A stretch of DNA of 64,000 bases from Stomoxys calcitrans (GCF_963082655.1 NC_081556.1:149684001-149748000), one strand, 5' to 3'. Shown: positions 13,101-23,515, counted from the first letter of the stretch. The notes: a model not told the origin generated them from the letters alone. Numbers and translations are program-made.

Positions 13101-16100
13101 GGAGCATGTCGCAAGAGGAATTGGCTGTGATAACACTGGATGAGAGTCGAGAACAACAACAGCGAAGGCAACAGCTGAAGCTGGGCAGTGGTAGTAGTGT
13201 GAATGGTGACCACGATTGGATATGGAATTCCAATGATTTGTTGAATTCCACCATGGTGGAAACAGACTCGGTAACAGATAATATATCGCAGTTGCTGCAG
13301 CAAAAGGTGAGGCTTAGAAGTTTTGCAAATCAAAGAAAGTTTGGCATATGTGCACTAGGCTTTAAGCCATGACATAATTACCAAAGTAGTGTACCGTAAA
13401 CAGCTGAGTAAAATTTTTTCTCGCGAAGTTCCATATCTTTCAAAGAGTTTTAGTTGTATGTGTGTATTATAGTTGAGAACCATAACACACACAAACAACG
13501 AAAAATGGCGCAAACTAGTAATAAACACAAAATCAGAGTTGCCCCTAATCACTGATTTTGACAGAGAGTTTTGTTGTTGGGCAACTGCCACTACCTATAA
13601 ATGAATACACCTTGCTTTAAGCCTAGTACTGACTTCGACTTTTCGCACGAACAACTGTCAAAACGCATTAGAAAAAATGGTGACGAAGAAAATGCGAACT
13701 CATTCTGTAGAAGTAGTACTGAGTTCTATTGTATAACCAAAATAGTAACGAAATGTCGCTGCGCCTATACAAATTTCGCTTCAATTGATTGCTAATGTTA
13801 TTAAATGCCCACGAAATGGGCACCAATCAACTCTGTGTCAATGAGTTGATTGGTCAGTACTAACCTTAAGCCTTCATTCGCAGCGAAAATGCCTATTAAA
13901 TTAATCCGTAATCCGGCGGACTCTATCCTTCCCCAGGATTCACTAATGGAAGGTTTGGTCACTTGCGCAAACATAAAGTGGATAGGGCCCATGAACATCA
14001 TTAAGGATGTCAAATCTGGCGAGTGACAGATTTGGCGCAGCGACATGTCGCCACTATTTTGCTTATAGGACTCAGTACCACTTGTAAGGAATGTGTTCGC
14101 ATTATCTTCGTCCCCATTTTTTATAGTGCATTTTGACAGTTGTTCGTGCGAAAAATCGAAGTCATTACTAGGCTTTAAGGCGAATTTACGTTGTTCTTAA
14201 GATGAGCTGGTACATTCCGGTGCATAAAACCGATTGCTGCTGGAACGAGAGAATTTTGGGTTTTTTAAATTTGAGATGTTTGAAGTAGGTTGGTGAAGAT
14301 TTCTTTCTTCATACAAGGAATTATCATGCCCATATTCACAAAACTTAATGGAGCTTTAAAGTAGGTTTATTTGACGGATTTCCTTTATTGATCTGTCAAA
14401 TAAACCCCCTTTAAAGCTGCATTAAGTTTTGTGAATAGCGGTGTTAGTTTGTTACACCACCTAATGTTTACATTTGGCTTTTGCGACTAATGAAGTCCGT
14501 ATCTCCACAGAAATCGTTCTAACCAAAGCACTTTTGACTTATTTTAAATATAAAATTTAAAATAAAAAAATATTTTCTAATAAAAATATTTTCCTTATTT
14601 CTATTCCAGATCATATACTCCGAGGATGAGGAGGTCACTTGTACCGAATTCACCAATGATTTCTATAAATTGGTTAATATACGCTCCAACTCGGCTCGCA
14701 GTCTCTATTCCTATATCGATGATGACACAGATGATGAAGACGACGATGACGATGATGATGACGAGGAAGACGATGAAGAGGAGGAGGATGATTCCGAAAA
14801 TGGCATGGCCGATGATGGCAATGCCAGCTTATCGCCTAGCCACAAACGCTTACGCTCAAAAGTTCTAAAATCCCGCCAACAAACCCAGCCCAGTCCAACA
14901 CCCAGCGAAGCTGGCAGGGCCCAGGTGACTAGTTGTTCCTCCAGCGAAACTGATGACTTCTCCCACTGTACTACCACCACTAATTCCATCCATACTGAAA
15001 TCCCTTTGCAAACATTGGAAGAGAATGATACATCCTCGTGCTGTGATGTGGTCCTAATAAATGATGAACTCAACTCCTCGCATGATCATCATTTGCAGCA
15101 GCAGCAACAGGAGCTGCAACAACAGCATCACAGTGATATTGAAATCGAAGATGTCATACCCATGATGGACACGAATATGCCTCCACCCTCCCCTCTGAAG
15201 AATCACACCAATCATCAGCGACACTTGAGTGAGCACATGACAGAGAAGGAATGCATAGAGCAAATTATCAAGACCGAACTGAGTCGCACTCCCAAGCGAC
15301 ACAAACTTATGAAATCTCAATCCACCATTGAAGAAAGGGAGACATGTCAAATTTTAAGAAATCAACAACATTCGCCTCAACACCAACCACTGGGCTGCTC
15401 TGAGCCCAAAGTGATACGCAGCGGCAGTGTCAATGGAAATCTGGTGGCCAAAACTAGCAAATATCAGGAACGTTTACAGAATGCCAATAACTCGTGGAGA
15501 CGTAGCAATGGCTGGAAAAGGGTATTATCTCCGGCTCGTTCACCCACAATACTTTCACCCAAAAAGGTAGGCGGAATTGCATTTTAAGACTGTTCACATG
15601 TGGGACTTTGTCAGAAAGTAAAGCAGGAACACCACATCACATTTTTTTATAGAAATCAACGACACACTAATCCAATTTTTAGGCCTATAGCAGATGGGAC
15701 GGACTTTTAGGGACTTTACAAGCCTCATGTGACATACGGTTGAGGAACTAATTACACAAATAGAAAATTAGAAATAATAAGTTGTTATATACATCCAAAG
15801 AAAACGAGCGATAGAATTGCGGTCTACAAACTTGCGGAGACCGAATTCGTTAATGGCGATAACTTTTTTGAAACACTACCCAAATGCCAACGATAAAATA
15901 ATAACAGTTTTATTAGAATGTTCCCATTAGTAATATCTTACTCAATGAAATCAGAGTGTTTTTTTGATTTAAAATCCATTATTGAAAAAAAATAATCGGC
16001 GAAAATTGTCGCGAAAAGCGAACGTAGTACCAACCTTTACATACGATTCATCATTTTTGATATCACACTAGTATGTTATTTTTGTATGGTATAACCTAAA

Positions 16101-17460
16101 AATGTGAGCAAAAGCTGATTTTTTATGGCTACAAATTGTTAAAGTTGTGAGAAAGCTGTTTAAATCATAAAATTGGGAAAACAATTTAATTTGGGGTTGC
16201 TTGCATTCAACTGACAACAAAAACAGTTGATTTCTTTATGTTTTTGTCAGAAGGAATAGAGCAAGATATATTCATTTACAGGTAGTAGGAGTTGGCCACC
16301 AACAAAATATTGAGAGTACTATACAACAAAATCAGTAATTAGTGCAACCCTGATTTTGTCTTTATTTATAGTTCCCGTCATTTTTCGTTGTTGTGTGTGT
16401 TAAGGTTCTAAACTACAATATAATGCACACACACACAACCAAAACTCGTTGACAAATTGTATTCAGCTGTTTGCTGTGCACTACCTGTGTAAATATGTCT
16501 TGGAATAGAGCACCGCTATTTTGAAAAGTGGTTTTAATGAGTTAATTTCATTTGTATCGCACTATGTGTGCAACTTTAATAATAGCAAAATCTTACCTGT
16601 GATAAGACAAGAACATGTTATGTGATGGCACCTTTAATATGGTTGAGTCAAGCGATCAGCAGACATACAATTTTTTAAATATTTTGCTGTATTTGCCATT
16701 AAGTATGCCATCTTGTTTTCTTTTTACATTCATTCTTTGTTTATGTTGCTTCCTATTTGTGTAATTTTTAATAGGCACATTTTGACATCCTTAATGTTCA
16801 TGGGGCCTTTTCACTTTCCGTTTTCGACAAAGTCACCTAACCTTGTATTATTAAGCCATGAGTGCCAGACTTAATATTGGGTTGCCCAAAAAGTAATTGC
16901 GGATGTTTTAAAAGAAAGTAAATGCATTTTTAATAAAACTTAGAATGAACTTTAATCAAATATACTTTTTTTGCACTTTTTTTCTAAAGCAAGCTAAAAG
17001 TAACAGCTGATAACTGATAGAAGAAATAATGCAATTACAGAGTCACAAGCTGTGAAAAAATTTGTCAACGCCGACTATATGCAAATCCGCAATTACTTTT
17101 TGGGCAACCCAATATAATAGGTTATCAAGGAATCTAATTCGACCAATCATCAAATGTGAACGGCCTATAAAAACCCGAATTTACAAATTTAAAATTAATT
17201 ATACTTACTTTGTTTATTCTATTCTCTAGCAGGACACTAAATCCAACGATGCTAAAAGTCCTCCCAAAGTGATTCCTACACGTATACCCTCATGTATATC
17301 ACCCTCATCGCTGCATCACTCCTCCAACAATCAGACGAATGCAAAAGTCCAAACGGCAACATCGACAAGCAATAACCATATATCGCCTCAACTATCGCCG
17401 GCTGCTCGTAAATCGAAAATCCCTCCTCCTGTACCCGTAAGACGTTCCTATGCAAGTTAA
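7113..17460 (+). CDS. NCKAP5-like coiled-coil protein, C-terminal exons (gene level)
   Basis: Five exons join in frame: 7113-7165, 12597-12666, 12743-13306, 14610-15566 and 17233-17460, giving 623 residues and a stop. The first exon begins at an acceptor, so earlier exons lie outside the window or were not recognised. Residues about 42-110 form a coiled coil with the pattern YEHCLDDV...EDNLREEVVLLK...RVRDLEAQN. This closely resembles the N-terminal coiled coil of vertebrate NCKAP5/NCKAP5L (ERCLDEV, DLREECIKLKKRV, DLERQN). Vertebrate relatives bind the Nck adaptor and microtubule or centrosome components, so a cytoskeletal scaffold role is inferred. Downstream come an acidic low-complexity tract (14715-14800), Ser/Gln-rich sequence, and a C-terminal proline motif PPPVPVRR suited to SH3 binding. 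Introns hold many transposons. The family call rests on remembered resemblance, not a search. Confidence 0.72.
7166..7879 (+). other. Start of a 5.4-kb intron (7166-12596)
   Basis: The stretch up to 7879 shows no recognised repeat family or exon. Short open frames on both strands near 7450-7880 look like chance. The rest of this intron holds the type A block, the mariner, MITEs and another type A block listed separately. Confidence 0.45.
7880..8190. repeat. Type A repeat fragment, inverted
   Basis: Reverse-orientation type A unit: ctctagagggcgcatttatt, then ttgtacaacggcttctccc, then catggtggagggtatataag. It ends in the palindromic head attcggcccggccgaattt. The order is the mirror image of the head seen at 41.04 kb. 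Confidence 0.7.
8259..9179 (+). mobile_element. Damaged mariner element
   Basis: A 921-base element flanked by TA and bounded by inverted repeats tgggttgcccaaaaagtaat and ccgcaattactttttaggca plus accca. It encodes the C-terminal two thirds of a mariner transposase with a D,D34D pattern: GDE(K)W, HQDNARPH and YSPDLAPSDYHLF. The N-terminal helix-turn-helix region is deleted and the reading frame is broken, so it cannot make an intact transposase. It is the largest relative in the window of five or six short MITE copies with the same ends. Confidence 0.92.
8410..9103 (+). pseudogene. Mariner transposase pseudogene
   Basis: Coding similarity starts near 8410 (HILKEIHLTNR-like text) and runs to the stop at 9101-9103. 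At 8534-8539 there are six A residues where five would keep GDEKW in frame, so the catalytic first-D region is separated from the 8531-9103 open frame by a +1 shift. From there the frame stays open for about 190 residues. The usual length is near 340-350 residues, so roughly the N-terminal third is missing. Confidence 0.88.
9368..9579. mobile_element. Mariner-derived MITE copy 3
   Basis: Ends in tgggttgc on the left, where the terminal repeat is cut after about nine bases, and in ccgcaattactttttgtgca plus accca on the right. The interior aagcaagctaaaagtaacag is shared with the other copies. It sits 44 bases from a hAT-like MITE. Confidence 0.75.
9623..9880. mobile_element. hAT-like MITE copy 1
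   Basis: 258 bases. Ends are CATGGCATAATTATAAGG on the left and the inverse AATATATCTTG on the right, and subterminal gtgcactatctgtcaa appears in both orientations. The flanks gtgcaatg (9615-9622) and gtacaatg (9881-9888) match at 7 of 8 bases and look like an 8-bp target duplication. Confidence 0.8.
9881..10504 (+). other. Intron sequence, nothing recognised
   Basis: A (ca)n-type run lies near 9990-10003. An open frame at 10271-10480 has no recognisable family or codon-bias support. I see no repeat family member here. Confidence 0.4.
10505..11120. repeat. Type A repeat block
   Basis: Begins with the head aagttcggccgggccaaatc and carries about three units with cgatttggaccgtactt, gcacagttg and actacatgcaaaa words, each about 165-170 bases apart. 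The order and orientation match the 48.96-50.3 kb block. Confidence 0.8.
11480..11727. mobile_element. hAT-like MITE copy 2
   Basis: Same interior as the copy at 9623. The right end AATGAATATATCTTG is intact and the left end is diverged (CAACGTG). The flanks ctcgtgaa and ctcgtgag suggest a worn 8-bp duplication. The open frame at 11280-11675 on the minus strand spans this MITE and is not a gene. Confidence 0.7.
11728..12596 (+). other. End of the long NCKAP5-like intron
   Basis: Contains a cluster of tcactcacgctcac-like repeats near 11770 and AT-rich sequence, with no exon visible until the polypyrimidine tract and acceptor (cttatcgttgcag) at 12584-12596. Confidence 0.45.
12597..12666 (+). 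CDS. NCKAP5-like exon b
   Basis: 70-base exon between acceptor ttgcag and donor gtaata. It completes an Asn codon with the last two bases of exon a and then reads MSRVMKSKERRQLQ and TCRDHKALQ, ending in phase 0. The ATG at 12598 is internal if exon a is used, but it could start a shorter isoform. Confidence 0.75.
12743..13306 (+). CDS. NCKAP5-like exon c, coiled coil
   Basis: 564 bases, phase 0 at both ends, acceptor tttttttttacag and donor gtgagg. It starts TRFARQENLLHSLQQENKAL and holds the family's coiled coil (YEHCLDDV, DNLREEVVLLK, RVRDLEAQN). A Ser/Glu-rich stretch containing DEGYCTMSSGQ, EPEQWLLPAEP and EDWSMSQEELAV follows. Confidence 0.85.
13368..13614. mobile_element. hAT-like MITE copy 3
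   Basis: 247 bases in the intron after exon c. The ends are CATGACATAATTACC and ATACACCTTG. The flanking duplication ctttaagc is exact at 13360-13367 and 13615-13622. Confidence 0.88.
13616..14177. mobile_element. TIR element of about 560 bp (family T)
   Basis: The left end tttaagcctagtactgactt continues into cgacttttcgcacgaacaac, and the right end carries its inverse (gttgttcgtgcgaaaaatcg, then gtcattactaggctttaa). There is no transposase. It contains a fragment of the 9-bp-duplication family at about 13934-14028. A second, rearranged copy lies at 18463-18770. Confidence 0.7.
13934..14028. mobile_element. Fragment of CAGGATTCACT-family MITE
   Basis: Begins CAGGATTCACTAATGGAAGG and continues with gtggatagggcccatgaaca and atcattaaggatgtcaaatc, then stops. 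The other half of the element is missing, so this is a truncated copy. Confidence 0.7.
14334..14436. mobile_element. Short hairpin MITE, copy 1
   Basis: About 100 bases. The left arm attcacaaaacttaatggag is followed by ctttaaagtaggtttatttg, and the right arm is the near-perfect inverse (caaataaaccccctttaaag, then ctgcattaagttttgtgaat). A degraded relative lies at 26515-26592. Confidence 0.75.
14610..15566 (+). CDS. NCKAP5-like exon d
   Basis: 957 bases, phase 0 at both ends, acceptor tctattccag and donor gtaggc. It begins IIYSEDEEVTCTEFTNDFYK. A run of about 25 Asp/Glu residues, broken only by a Thr, lies around 14715-14800. Ser/Thr/Gln-rich text and a possible basic motif TPKRHKLMKS follow. 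The antisense frames over this exon are shadows. Confidence 0.85.
15567..16261. other. Intron with a partial family S element
   Basis: The segment about 15800-16038 resembles one half of the element at 57713-58346 (gataacttttttgaaacact; gcgaaaagcgaacgtagtac then caaccttta). No exon is seen in this stretch. Confidence 0.5.
16262..16502. mobile_element. hAT-like MITE copy 4
   Basis: 241 bases with inverted ends CAAGATATATTC and AATATGTCTTG. The exact 8-bp duplication gaatagag sits at 16254-16261 and 16503-16510. Confidence 0.9.
16625..16870. mobile_element. Degraded CAGGATTCACT-family MITE
   Basis: Internal words of the family are recognisable (gagtcaagcgatcagcagac, ttctttttacattcattctt, tgacatccttaatgttcatg, tcacctaaccttgtatta), but both ends are worn, so the borders are approximate. 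Confidence 0.6.
16878..17113. mobile_element. Mariner-derived MITE copy 4
   Basis: 236 bases with both terminal repeats present (tgggttgcccaaaaagtaat and its inverse) and TA on both flanks. It ends 116 bases before the last exon of the NCKAP5-like gene. Confidence 0.88.
17233..17460 (+). CDS. NCKAP5-like last exon
   Basis: 228 bases in phase 0, after a doubled acceptor (tctag at 17229 or cag at 17232, differing by one Gln). It encodes a Ser/Asn/Pro-rich tail ending KIPPPVPVRRSYAS and a TAA stop. The PPPVPVRR text fits a class II-like SH3 ligand. Confidence 0.8.
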   Translation, partial: DTKSNDAKSPPKVIPTRIPSCISPSSLHHSSNNQTNAKVQTATSTSNNHISPQLSPAARKSKIPPPVPVRRSYAS

Positions 17461-17869
17461 ACTCCAATCCCTAGGCAGGCATACATACATCTATACTTTA
17501 TTGCAACAAACTGATTAAGGGGTCATCGTCCGGCGTCCTCCTATCAAACCGTTCAAATGTTCTTTTTTTGTATGTTTTGTATATAATCACGATAAAAAAA
17601 CGATGCGATGCGATGTAGATTTAAGACTAGAGTAGTTCAACTAAGTTCGATATATACATGCAGACATACGTTTAAAAACTATTTATAGATTTATTAAAAA
17701 AAGACTAATATGTGATATACATTTGAAAAATATTTTTAAAAGTTTACTTTAACAAACGAAAAAAACGGAACATTTTACAAAAGAAAAACACCAACATTTG
17801 TAAAACCCACACCATATTTGTATGGCATACAAGTTTCGGAAAGTAGGTCTAGTGGGGCACATTCATATT
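17461..17869 (+). other. Probable 3' UTR start
   Basis: AT-rich sequence after the stop with no repeat family recognised. I could not choose a polyadenylation site. The aataaa hexamers nearest to a clean end are much further on (about 21.66-21.75 kb), so the 3' UTR could be long. Confidence 0.35.
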
Positions 17870-18096
17870 CAAGATTCACTGAATAAGGTTAAGCCAAGCG
17901 ATCACCCGACATAATTTTTGGCAATACTTGGCATTGAGGATGTCAACTTGTTCTCTTTTTAGATTCATTCTTTGTTTACGTTTTCTCCTATTTGCTGACC
18001 CTTTCAATCGGCAGATTTGACATCTTTAATGATGTTCCTGAGGCCTATCCACTTTATGCTTTCGCAAGTGACCTAACATTCTATTAGTGAATCCTG
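17870..18096. mobile_element. CAGGATTCACT-family MITE copy (9-bp TSD)
   Basis: 227 bases from CAAGATTCACTGAATAAGG to ATTAGTGAATCCTG. The exact 9-bp duplication attcatatt lies at 17861-17869 and 18097-18105. Confidence 0.9.
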
Positions 18097-18462
18097 ATTC
18101 ATATTTAAAGGCAAAAACATCCAGCTTAAGTTTTTATAAAGGTCGTTTTTTGTTTTGACATTCTTAATGGCAAATATGCCAAAAATTAACAGTCAGTTTC
18201 ACTTATTCTGTGTCTCTCAAATAAGTTACTCACGCATGCATCTGTTTTATTATTAAATCAGCTGATTTTGACATACAGGCGAACAAGGCAAACTGTTATT
18301 GGCACAAGGAGTAAAATAATTATGTCTGCTGATTTCTTTCCAAAAACTTATTTATTGAATCTTGGGTACTTATTTATATGAAAATGGTTGAAACTTTTTA
18401 TTGGAATGTTGTATATGCTTGGTTCAAAAAACAAAATTAAATGACAATTGACGTTCTCAATT

Positions 18463-18770
18463 AAGCCTAGTACTGACTTCGACTTTTCATCCGAACAGCT
18501 GTCAAAACGCATTAAGCCTAGTACTGGCTTCTACTTTTCGCCCGAACAACAATCAAAACGCATTATAAAGAAAGGTGACGAAGAAAATGCGAAGACATTC
18601 CGTAGAAGTGGTTCTGAGTTCTATAAGGAAAAGCGTAGCGACATGTCAGTATAAATTTCGCTTCAATTAATTACAAATGTTTCTAAATGCTAACGAAATG
18701 GGCACCAATCAACTTTGCTTCAATGATGTTGTATTGGTCGTGTATTGTTGTTCGACTTTTGTTTGTGTTC
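18463..18770. mobile_element. Rearranged family T element
   Basis: The terminal segment taagcctagtactgacttcg occurs twice in tandem (18463 and about 18514), followed by text shared with 13680-13840 (ggtgacgaagaaaatgcgaa, gaaatgggcaccaatcaact). The right end is missing. The open frame at 18448-18654 is element-derived. Confidence 0.6.
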
Positions 18771-18774
18771 TGGC

Positions 18775-18978
18775 CATGATATAGTGATCAGGTAGCAAAC
18801 AGCTGAGTAAAATTTGATTGCATGTGTGCATTATGATTTAAACCATACACACACAAATAACGAAAAATGGCGCGAACAGTAATAAACACAAAATCAGAGT
18901 TGCACTGATCTTGACAGATAGTGCACTCAATATTTTGTTGTTGGGCAACTGCTCCTACCTGTTAGTGAATATATCTTG
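18775..18978. mobile_element. hAT-like MITE copy 5
   Basis: 204 bases from CATGATATAGTGATCAGG to GAATATATCTTG. The flanks gttctggc and tttctggc match at 7 of 8 positions. Confidence 0.8.
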
Positions 18979-19138
18979 TTTCTGGCGAAGAATGCAGTCC
19001 GCCGAATTTTGAAATAAGTTAATAGGCATTTTCGCTGCGAATGAAGTAAGTATGTACTATTATTATTAAAATTTTCAAAAATCTGACTTGAAAAATCGTA
19101 GAGGCCTGTTGTGTTTTTTTTTTAATTTAACTTCAGTC

Positions 19139-19376
19139 CAGGATTCACTAATAGAAGGTTAGGTCACATGCAAAACACAAAGTGGATAGGCCCCATAAAC
19201 ATCATTAAGGATGTCAAATCTGACGATTGAAAATGTCATCATATAGGAGAAAACGTAAACAAAGAATGAATGTAAAAAGAGAACAAGTTGACATCCTCAA
19301 TGCCAAGTACTGCCAAATATTAAAAAAAAAAGTATATCGGCTGATCGCTTGGCTTAACCTTATTCAGTGAATCCTG
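19139..19376. mobile_element. CAGGATTCACT-family MITE copy A (9-bp TSD)
   Basis: 238 bases, ends CAGGATTCACTAATAGAAGG and CCTTATTCAGTGAATCCTG. The exact 9-bp duplication acttcagtc is at 19130-19138 and 19377-19385. It differs from the copy at 59009-59246 by only a few indels, which suggests recent movement. Confidence 0.95.
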
Positions 19377-20500
19377 ACTTCAGTCAGAGCATTAGGTTTT
19401 TATTTGAGCAATTGAGAAAAATTATTTGTATATCATTTAACTTTTTAGAAAAGTTACTTTTGATTTATTTTTTCGTAGCTTTGAATGCTGTACCAATTTC
19501 ACCCCACTCCTCAACCAATGACGAGTGTTCTTTGGGTATTGAAGTTGTATGTGTATTAGAATTCAAGGATATCATGTATCTGGAACATCAGAAGTAAAGC
19601 CATTTTCTCAAAAAATACAATTTGCTTGCCTTGACTTAATAGTAAACGGTTGCGTCACTTGCAGATCCAAAAGTGGAAATGCCCCATGAACATTAAGAAT
19701 GTCAAAATGTGTCCATGGCTCAATGCATAGAATTTTGTCTCATTTGTACAATAAAGCTGAGTATTTTGTTTAGTTTTTCGAGCGAAATGCTGTCAAACTC
19801 CATATAAAAAAACGTCGGCGAAACGTTGGCTGAAAATCAACGGAAAAGTAGAAAATGGCAAAAAACTACTGTAGTGACAACACTTGAAACTATTGCCGGC
19901 ATCATTATAGTATGTTTTATTGGTTTCAATGGCTCGTTTTTCTTAAATTATTTGAGAAAAATATATAAAATAGAAAAAACAATAAGTGCAGATAATGAAA
20001 CGTGTTTTGGTATAGAAACAAAAACAGAAATCTGGCCAACCGTTAACAGTTTTCCGCGTGAGACAAACTTTAGTGGTTCAGCCATGAAATGTTTCGATTA
20101 AAAATGCCTCGCAGAGGAAAAACGCATAAAAAATTATTGTAATCAAACATAACTAATAATGGAAGGTTAAGTAAGTTGCCAAAATAAAAAAACATTGGAA
20201 TGTCAAAATATACCGTTTGACAATTAATAAGAGATAACGTAAATAAATGATTAATGTAAAAAAGGAACAAGTTGACGTCCTCAAATGGCATGCACTGCCA
20301 AAAATTAAAAAAAAAATAATTTCAGCTGATCGCTTCCCGTAACTTTATTCAGTAAATCCTGGTAAACACGGGGAAAATTGACATTCTCAATGATAAAAAC
20401 TGTCAAAAATTAAAAAAAATTGTGTGTGTTCATGTTCATTTTTGAAACCCTCTTGCTTTCACTGCTTTTAACGAAAATAAGACACGGTGAATTATTTATA
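19377..20500. other. Repeat-scarred spacer
   Basis: Degraded pieces of the CAGGATTCACT family lie at about 19640-19720 and 20145-20360 (ends with attcagtaaatcctgg). The open frame at 19826-20101 starts at TTG and has no recognisable homology, so it is left out. Confidence 0.5.
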
Positions 20501-22396
20501 GATGGATTCGCGTTAATGTCCACTAAAAATTTTCAGGCGAGTATATAAAACCAGCTGGTTTTTATAAAACACCTGTTCGAGGATGCAAATTGCTGTTGAA
20601 GAAAATAACCAGCAGAAATTTGCAGACTCTCAATTATGAAAATTTGAAATTCAACTCAAGTAGTCCCGTTACATTTTTTTTATGTAAAAAGGCACAGCAC
20701 TTATAAGGTAGTGTGACTTGCCCAGCAACAAAAACCGATATCGAATCAACACTACCTTTGAGAAACGGAAATGGTGGAACTATTTTTCTTTGGTAAAAAT
20801 ATAACTTTTGTTAATGTACTATAAATGAATGATGTCAGGATTTAAATTTAATTTTTAATTATATTAAATCTCTTATATATGTACATTACTTTTTATCTAA
20901 GCTTATGATTTAGTCTATGTATATATATTGGAAGTTTAAAGGGTATAAATTCTCTTGACAAAGAAATGGAAAATTATACAGAAAAGAGTTGTTTGTGAAA
21001 ACTTCCGCCTATATACATCCAAACATACATACATATATTCATACGTATAATTTTTGAAGAATCTGACGTTTTTAGGGATAGTTTTATAATTAAAAAATTA
21101 AAACATCTACTTCTTAATCATTTATAATTTTTTTAAAAGCAGAAACAGGAAAACTTATGCAGAAAAATATTTCAGAGTAGTCTTCCGCACAATAAAAAAA
21201 AATAAACAAAATAGTATCAATAACCAGAGAAACAATTGAAAATTAACTTAAACGCATTTAACAACAACAATTCCACTATGTTTACTCCATACAATTAGTT
21301 TGATAAAAATCGTAATCTAAACTAAACAAGAAAAGGTTTCCTTTACAATATTGTATATAGCAATAATTAATATAATATTATGTACTATAAGTAAAAAAAA
21401 TTAGATATAGTGAACAACAACAACAACAAAATAAAAACACAGTAGCTTTGTTAGTTTTTAATACAAAAGAAAAACAATTGAATATTGTAAAACGAGACAA
21501 GTAAAAAAACCCGAAGAGACAAGCTAAGTTTATATGAATATCTTGAAGAATATATATATGAAAAATCGATAATAATTATATACGACAGTTAAATTATTTT
21601 TTAATTTCTAATACCCTCTCACACACTGTCTACTCCTGTATGAAGATACATCATATAGATATGCGTAAATAAAATTTATTTCTAAGATGCGACATTTAAA
21701 CTGTATAAATGATTAGTTGATAAAATCTGCAATACAACTGCATACAAAACAATAAACACTTGTTTCCTACTTGTATTTGAAGACACTTTTCATCATGCGT
21801 AACTTATATCTCTATCTAACTCTAAACATAGGTCTTTCTAAACTATCACCCCCCTCCCCCCAATTTCTATTTCTAAATATTTACACAGACAAACTCATAT
21901 ACCTACTTATACTACTTGTCCTTTAGTTATGTATAAGAATACCTCTTATCATATATCTTGGTATCAACTACAAAAACAACCCAATCGTACACTCGACTCC
22001 ATTTGGTATCCGTTTTTGTTTGTAGATCAGTACAAAACAGTTTATAATGAAATATATATACAGATACACAAATAAATAAAAACCCATAAACGTTAAAAAC
22101 CTATTCCAAACATAAACACTAATCTGCAAAATCAATAAAAGAAAATTTAACGTAATATTTAATACTACCACTAGTTATCGAATGAAAATCGATTGTTGAA
22201 AATAACAATTTTTTTGCTTGTATGATCCATGTACTACTATTTAGAAATCATACAAGGCAATAATTAAAATTTAGTTTTAGTTATATACGTAAAATTTCCG
22301 AAATATTATGTATACCTTTTTAATATTTATAAATACAAAGCAAACAACAACAATAAATCAAACATTAACTGAAAATCACAAAAAATACTTTTAATA
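20500..22396 (+). other. AT-rich single-copy-looking stretch
   Basis: No repeat family or exon is recognised. Several aataaa hexamers occur (for example near 21667, 21751 and 22074). This could be distal 3' UTR of the NCKAP5-like gene or intergenic DNA, and the sequence alone does not decide. Confidence 0.35.
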
Positions 22397-22690
22397 AAAC
22401 AAGTAAAGGCTCGTTAGTTCGGTTGGGTCGAATCTTATATAAATAAATACCACGGGTCGCACTTGACAAATTATATCAAAGACTTTTTCAAATAAATGGG
22501 AGCTTTATCAAGTTTTGAACCGGTTTTAATCATAGCAAGAATCTTCGAAGTTGATAACAACAACTCTACGTGCATAACTTCATCCCAATTGGATTGTGCC
22601 CTCTAGAGGCTCAATAGGAGGCCACCGCGACACAGAGGTTAGCACTTAAGAAGGTTAGGTCTCTTATCCAGCTCAGCATGCACTTATAAG
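22397..22690. repeat. Type A head plus SINE head fragment
   Basis: A type A head (tagttcggttgggtcgaatc) and one partial unit run to about 22612. They are followed by a SINE head on the plus strand, aggccaccgcgacacagagg then ttagca. Confidence 0.55.
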
Positions 22691-23425
22691 GCGAGATCAG
22701 TCGAACAGCTGAGTACAATTTTTTTGTTTTTGTATTGATTTTGCAATAAATCTAAATGTCAAATGCTTGTTAACACAGATGTCGTATTTTTCTAAGATCT
22801 TAAAACGATGATTTATTTGATCGGATATTCCACACATAAGTAATAAACCAGTGTTATAATGATGAAAATACAACTTTAAAACACATTTGAAGGAGATAAA
22901 TTGTAAAACAAAGTTTATTTCTAAAACCACTTTAACATTTCAATTTACGGCATTTGGCACTCAAGGTAGTTTCGTTGGGGGTAGATTTTTGTTATTGTGT
23001 TAATGACGCTGCCTCTTAATTATACCATGACAGAGATGTGATTTTTTTCTCTGAGATTCTTAAACGATGTTTTATTTCATCCGATATTCCATACATAAGT
23101 AACAACCCAGTGTTATAATGGTGAAAATACAACTTTAAAACACATTTGAAGGAGATAAATTGTAAAACAACTTTTATTTCTTAGACCATTTTGACAACTG
23201 CATTTATTTGACCCTATATTCTAAGATCTTAGAAAAAATCACATCTGTGTTAACAAGCATTTGACATTTTTATTTATTGCAAAATAAAAACAATTTTACC
23301 CAGCTGTGCACTATCTGTCAAAGAGTTTTGGTTGTGTGTGTATTATAGTTAAGAACCATTACACACACAAACAACGAAAATTTGTTGTTGGGCAACTGCC
23401 ACTTTCTGTAAATGAATATATCTTG
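22691..23425. mobile_element. hAT-like MITE disrupted by a long-TIR element
   Basis: The hAT-like MITE text starts at about 22700 (gaacagctgagtacaatttt) and resumes near 23296 (cagctgtgcactatctgtca), running to atatatcttg at 23425. Between them is an element of about 580 bases. Its inverted ends share ttgcaataaa, aatgtcaaatgcttgttaac and acacagatgt, and its interior contains two direct copies (about 22790-22980 and 23045-23190) of a block also seen at 59850-60045. Confidence 0.65.
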
Positions 23426-23435
23426 ATCGGACTGC

Positions 23436-23515
23436 ACTCATTGATATATGAGAAGTTTGCCCCTGTCCTTTAGTGGAATGTTCATGGGCAAAATTTGCAA
23501 TTTGGCCTCCTTGCT
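23436..23515. mobile_element. SINE 3' tail fragment
   Basis: The tail words actgcactcattgatatatg, agaagtttgcccctgtcctt and gaatgttcatgggcaaaatt are shared with the SINE copies at 38.46 and 42.37 kb. Confidence 0.6.

Noticed and set aside
14711..15073. 120-codon minus-strand frame with a long Ser run
   Set aside because: Antisense shadow of the acidic tract in the NCKAP5-like exon.
19826..20101. 91-codon frame with a hydrophobic segment
   Set aside because: Begins with TTG, lies among degraded MITEs, and shows no recognisable family or splice context.
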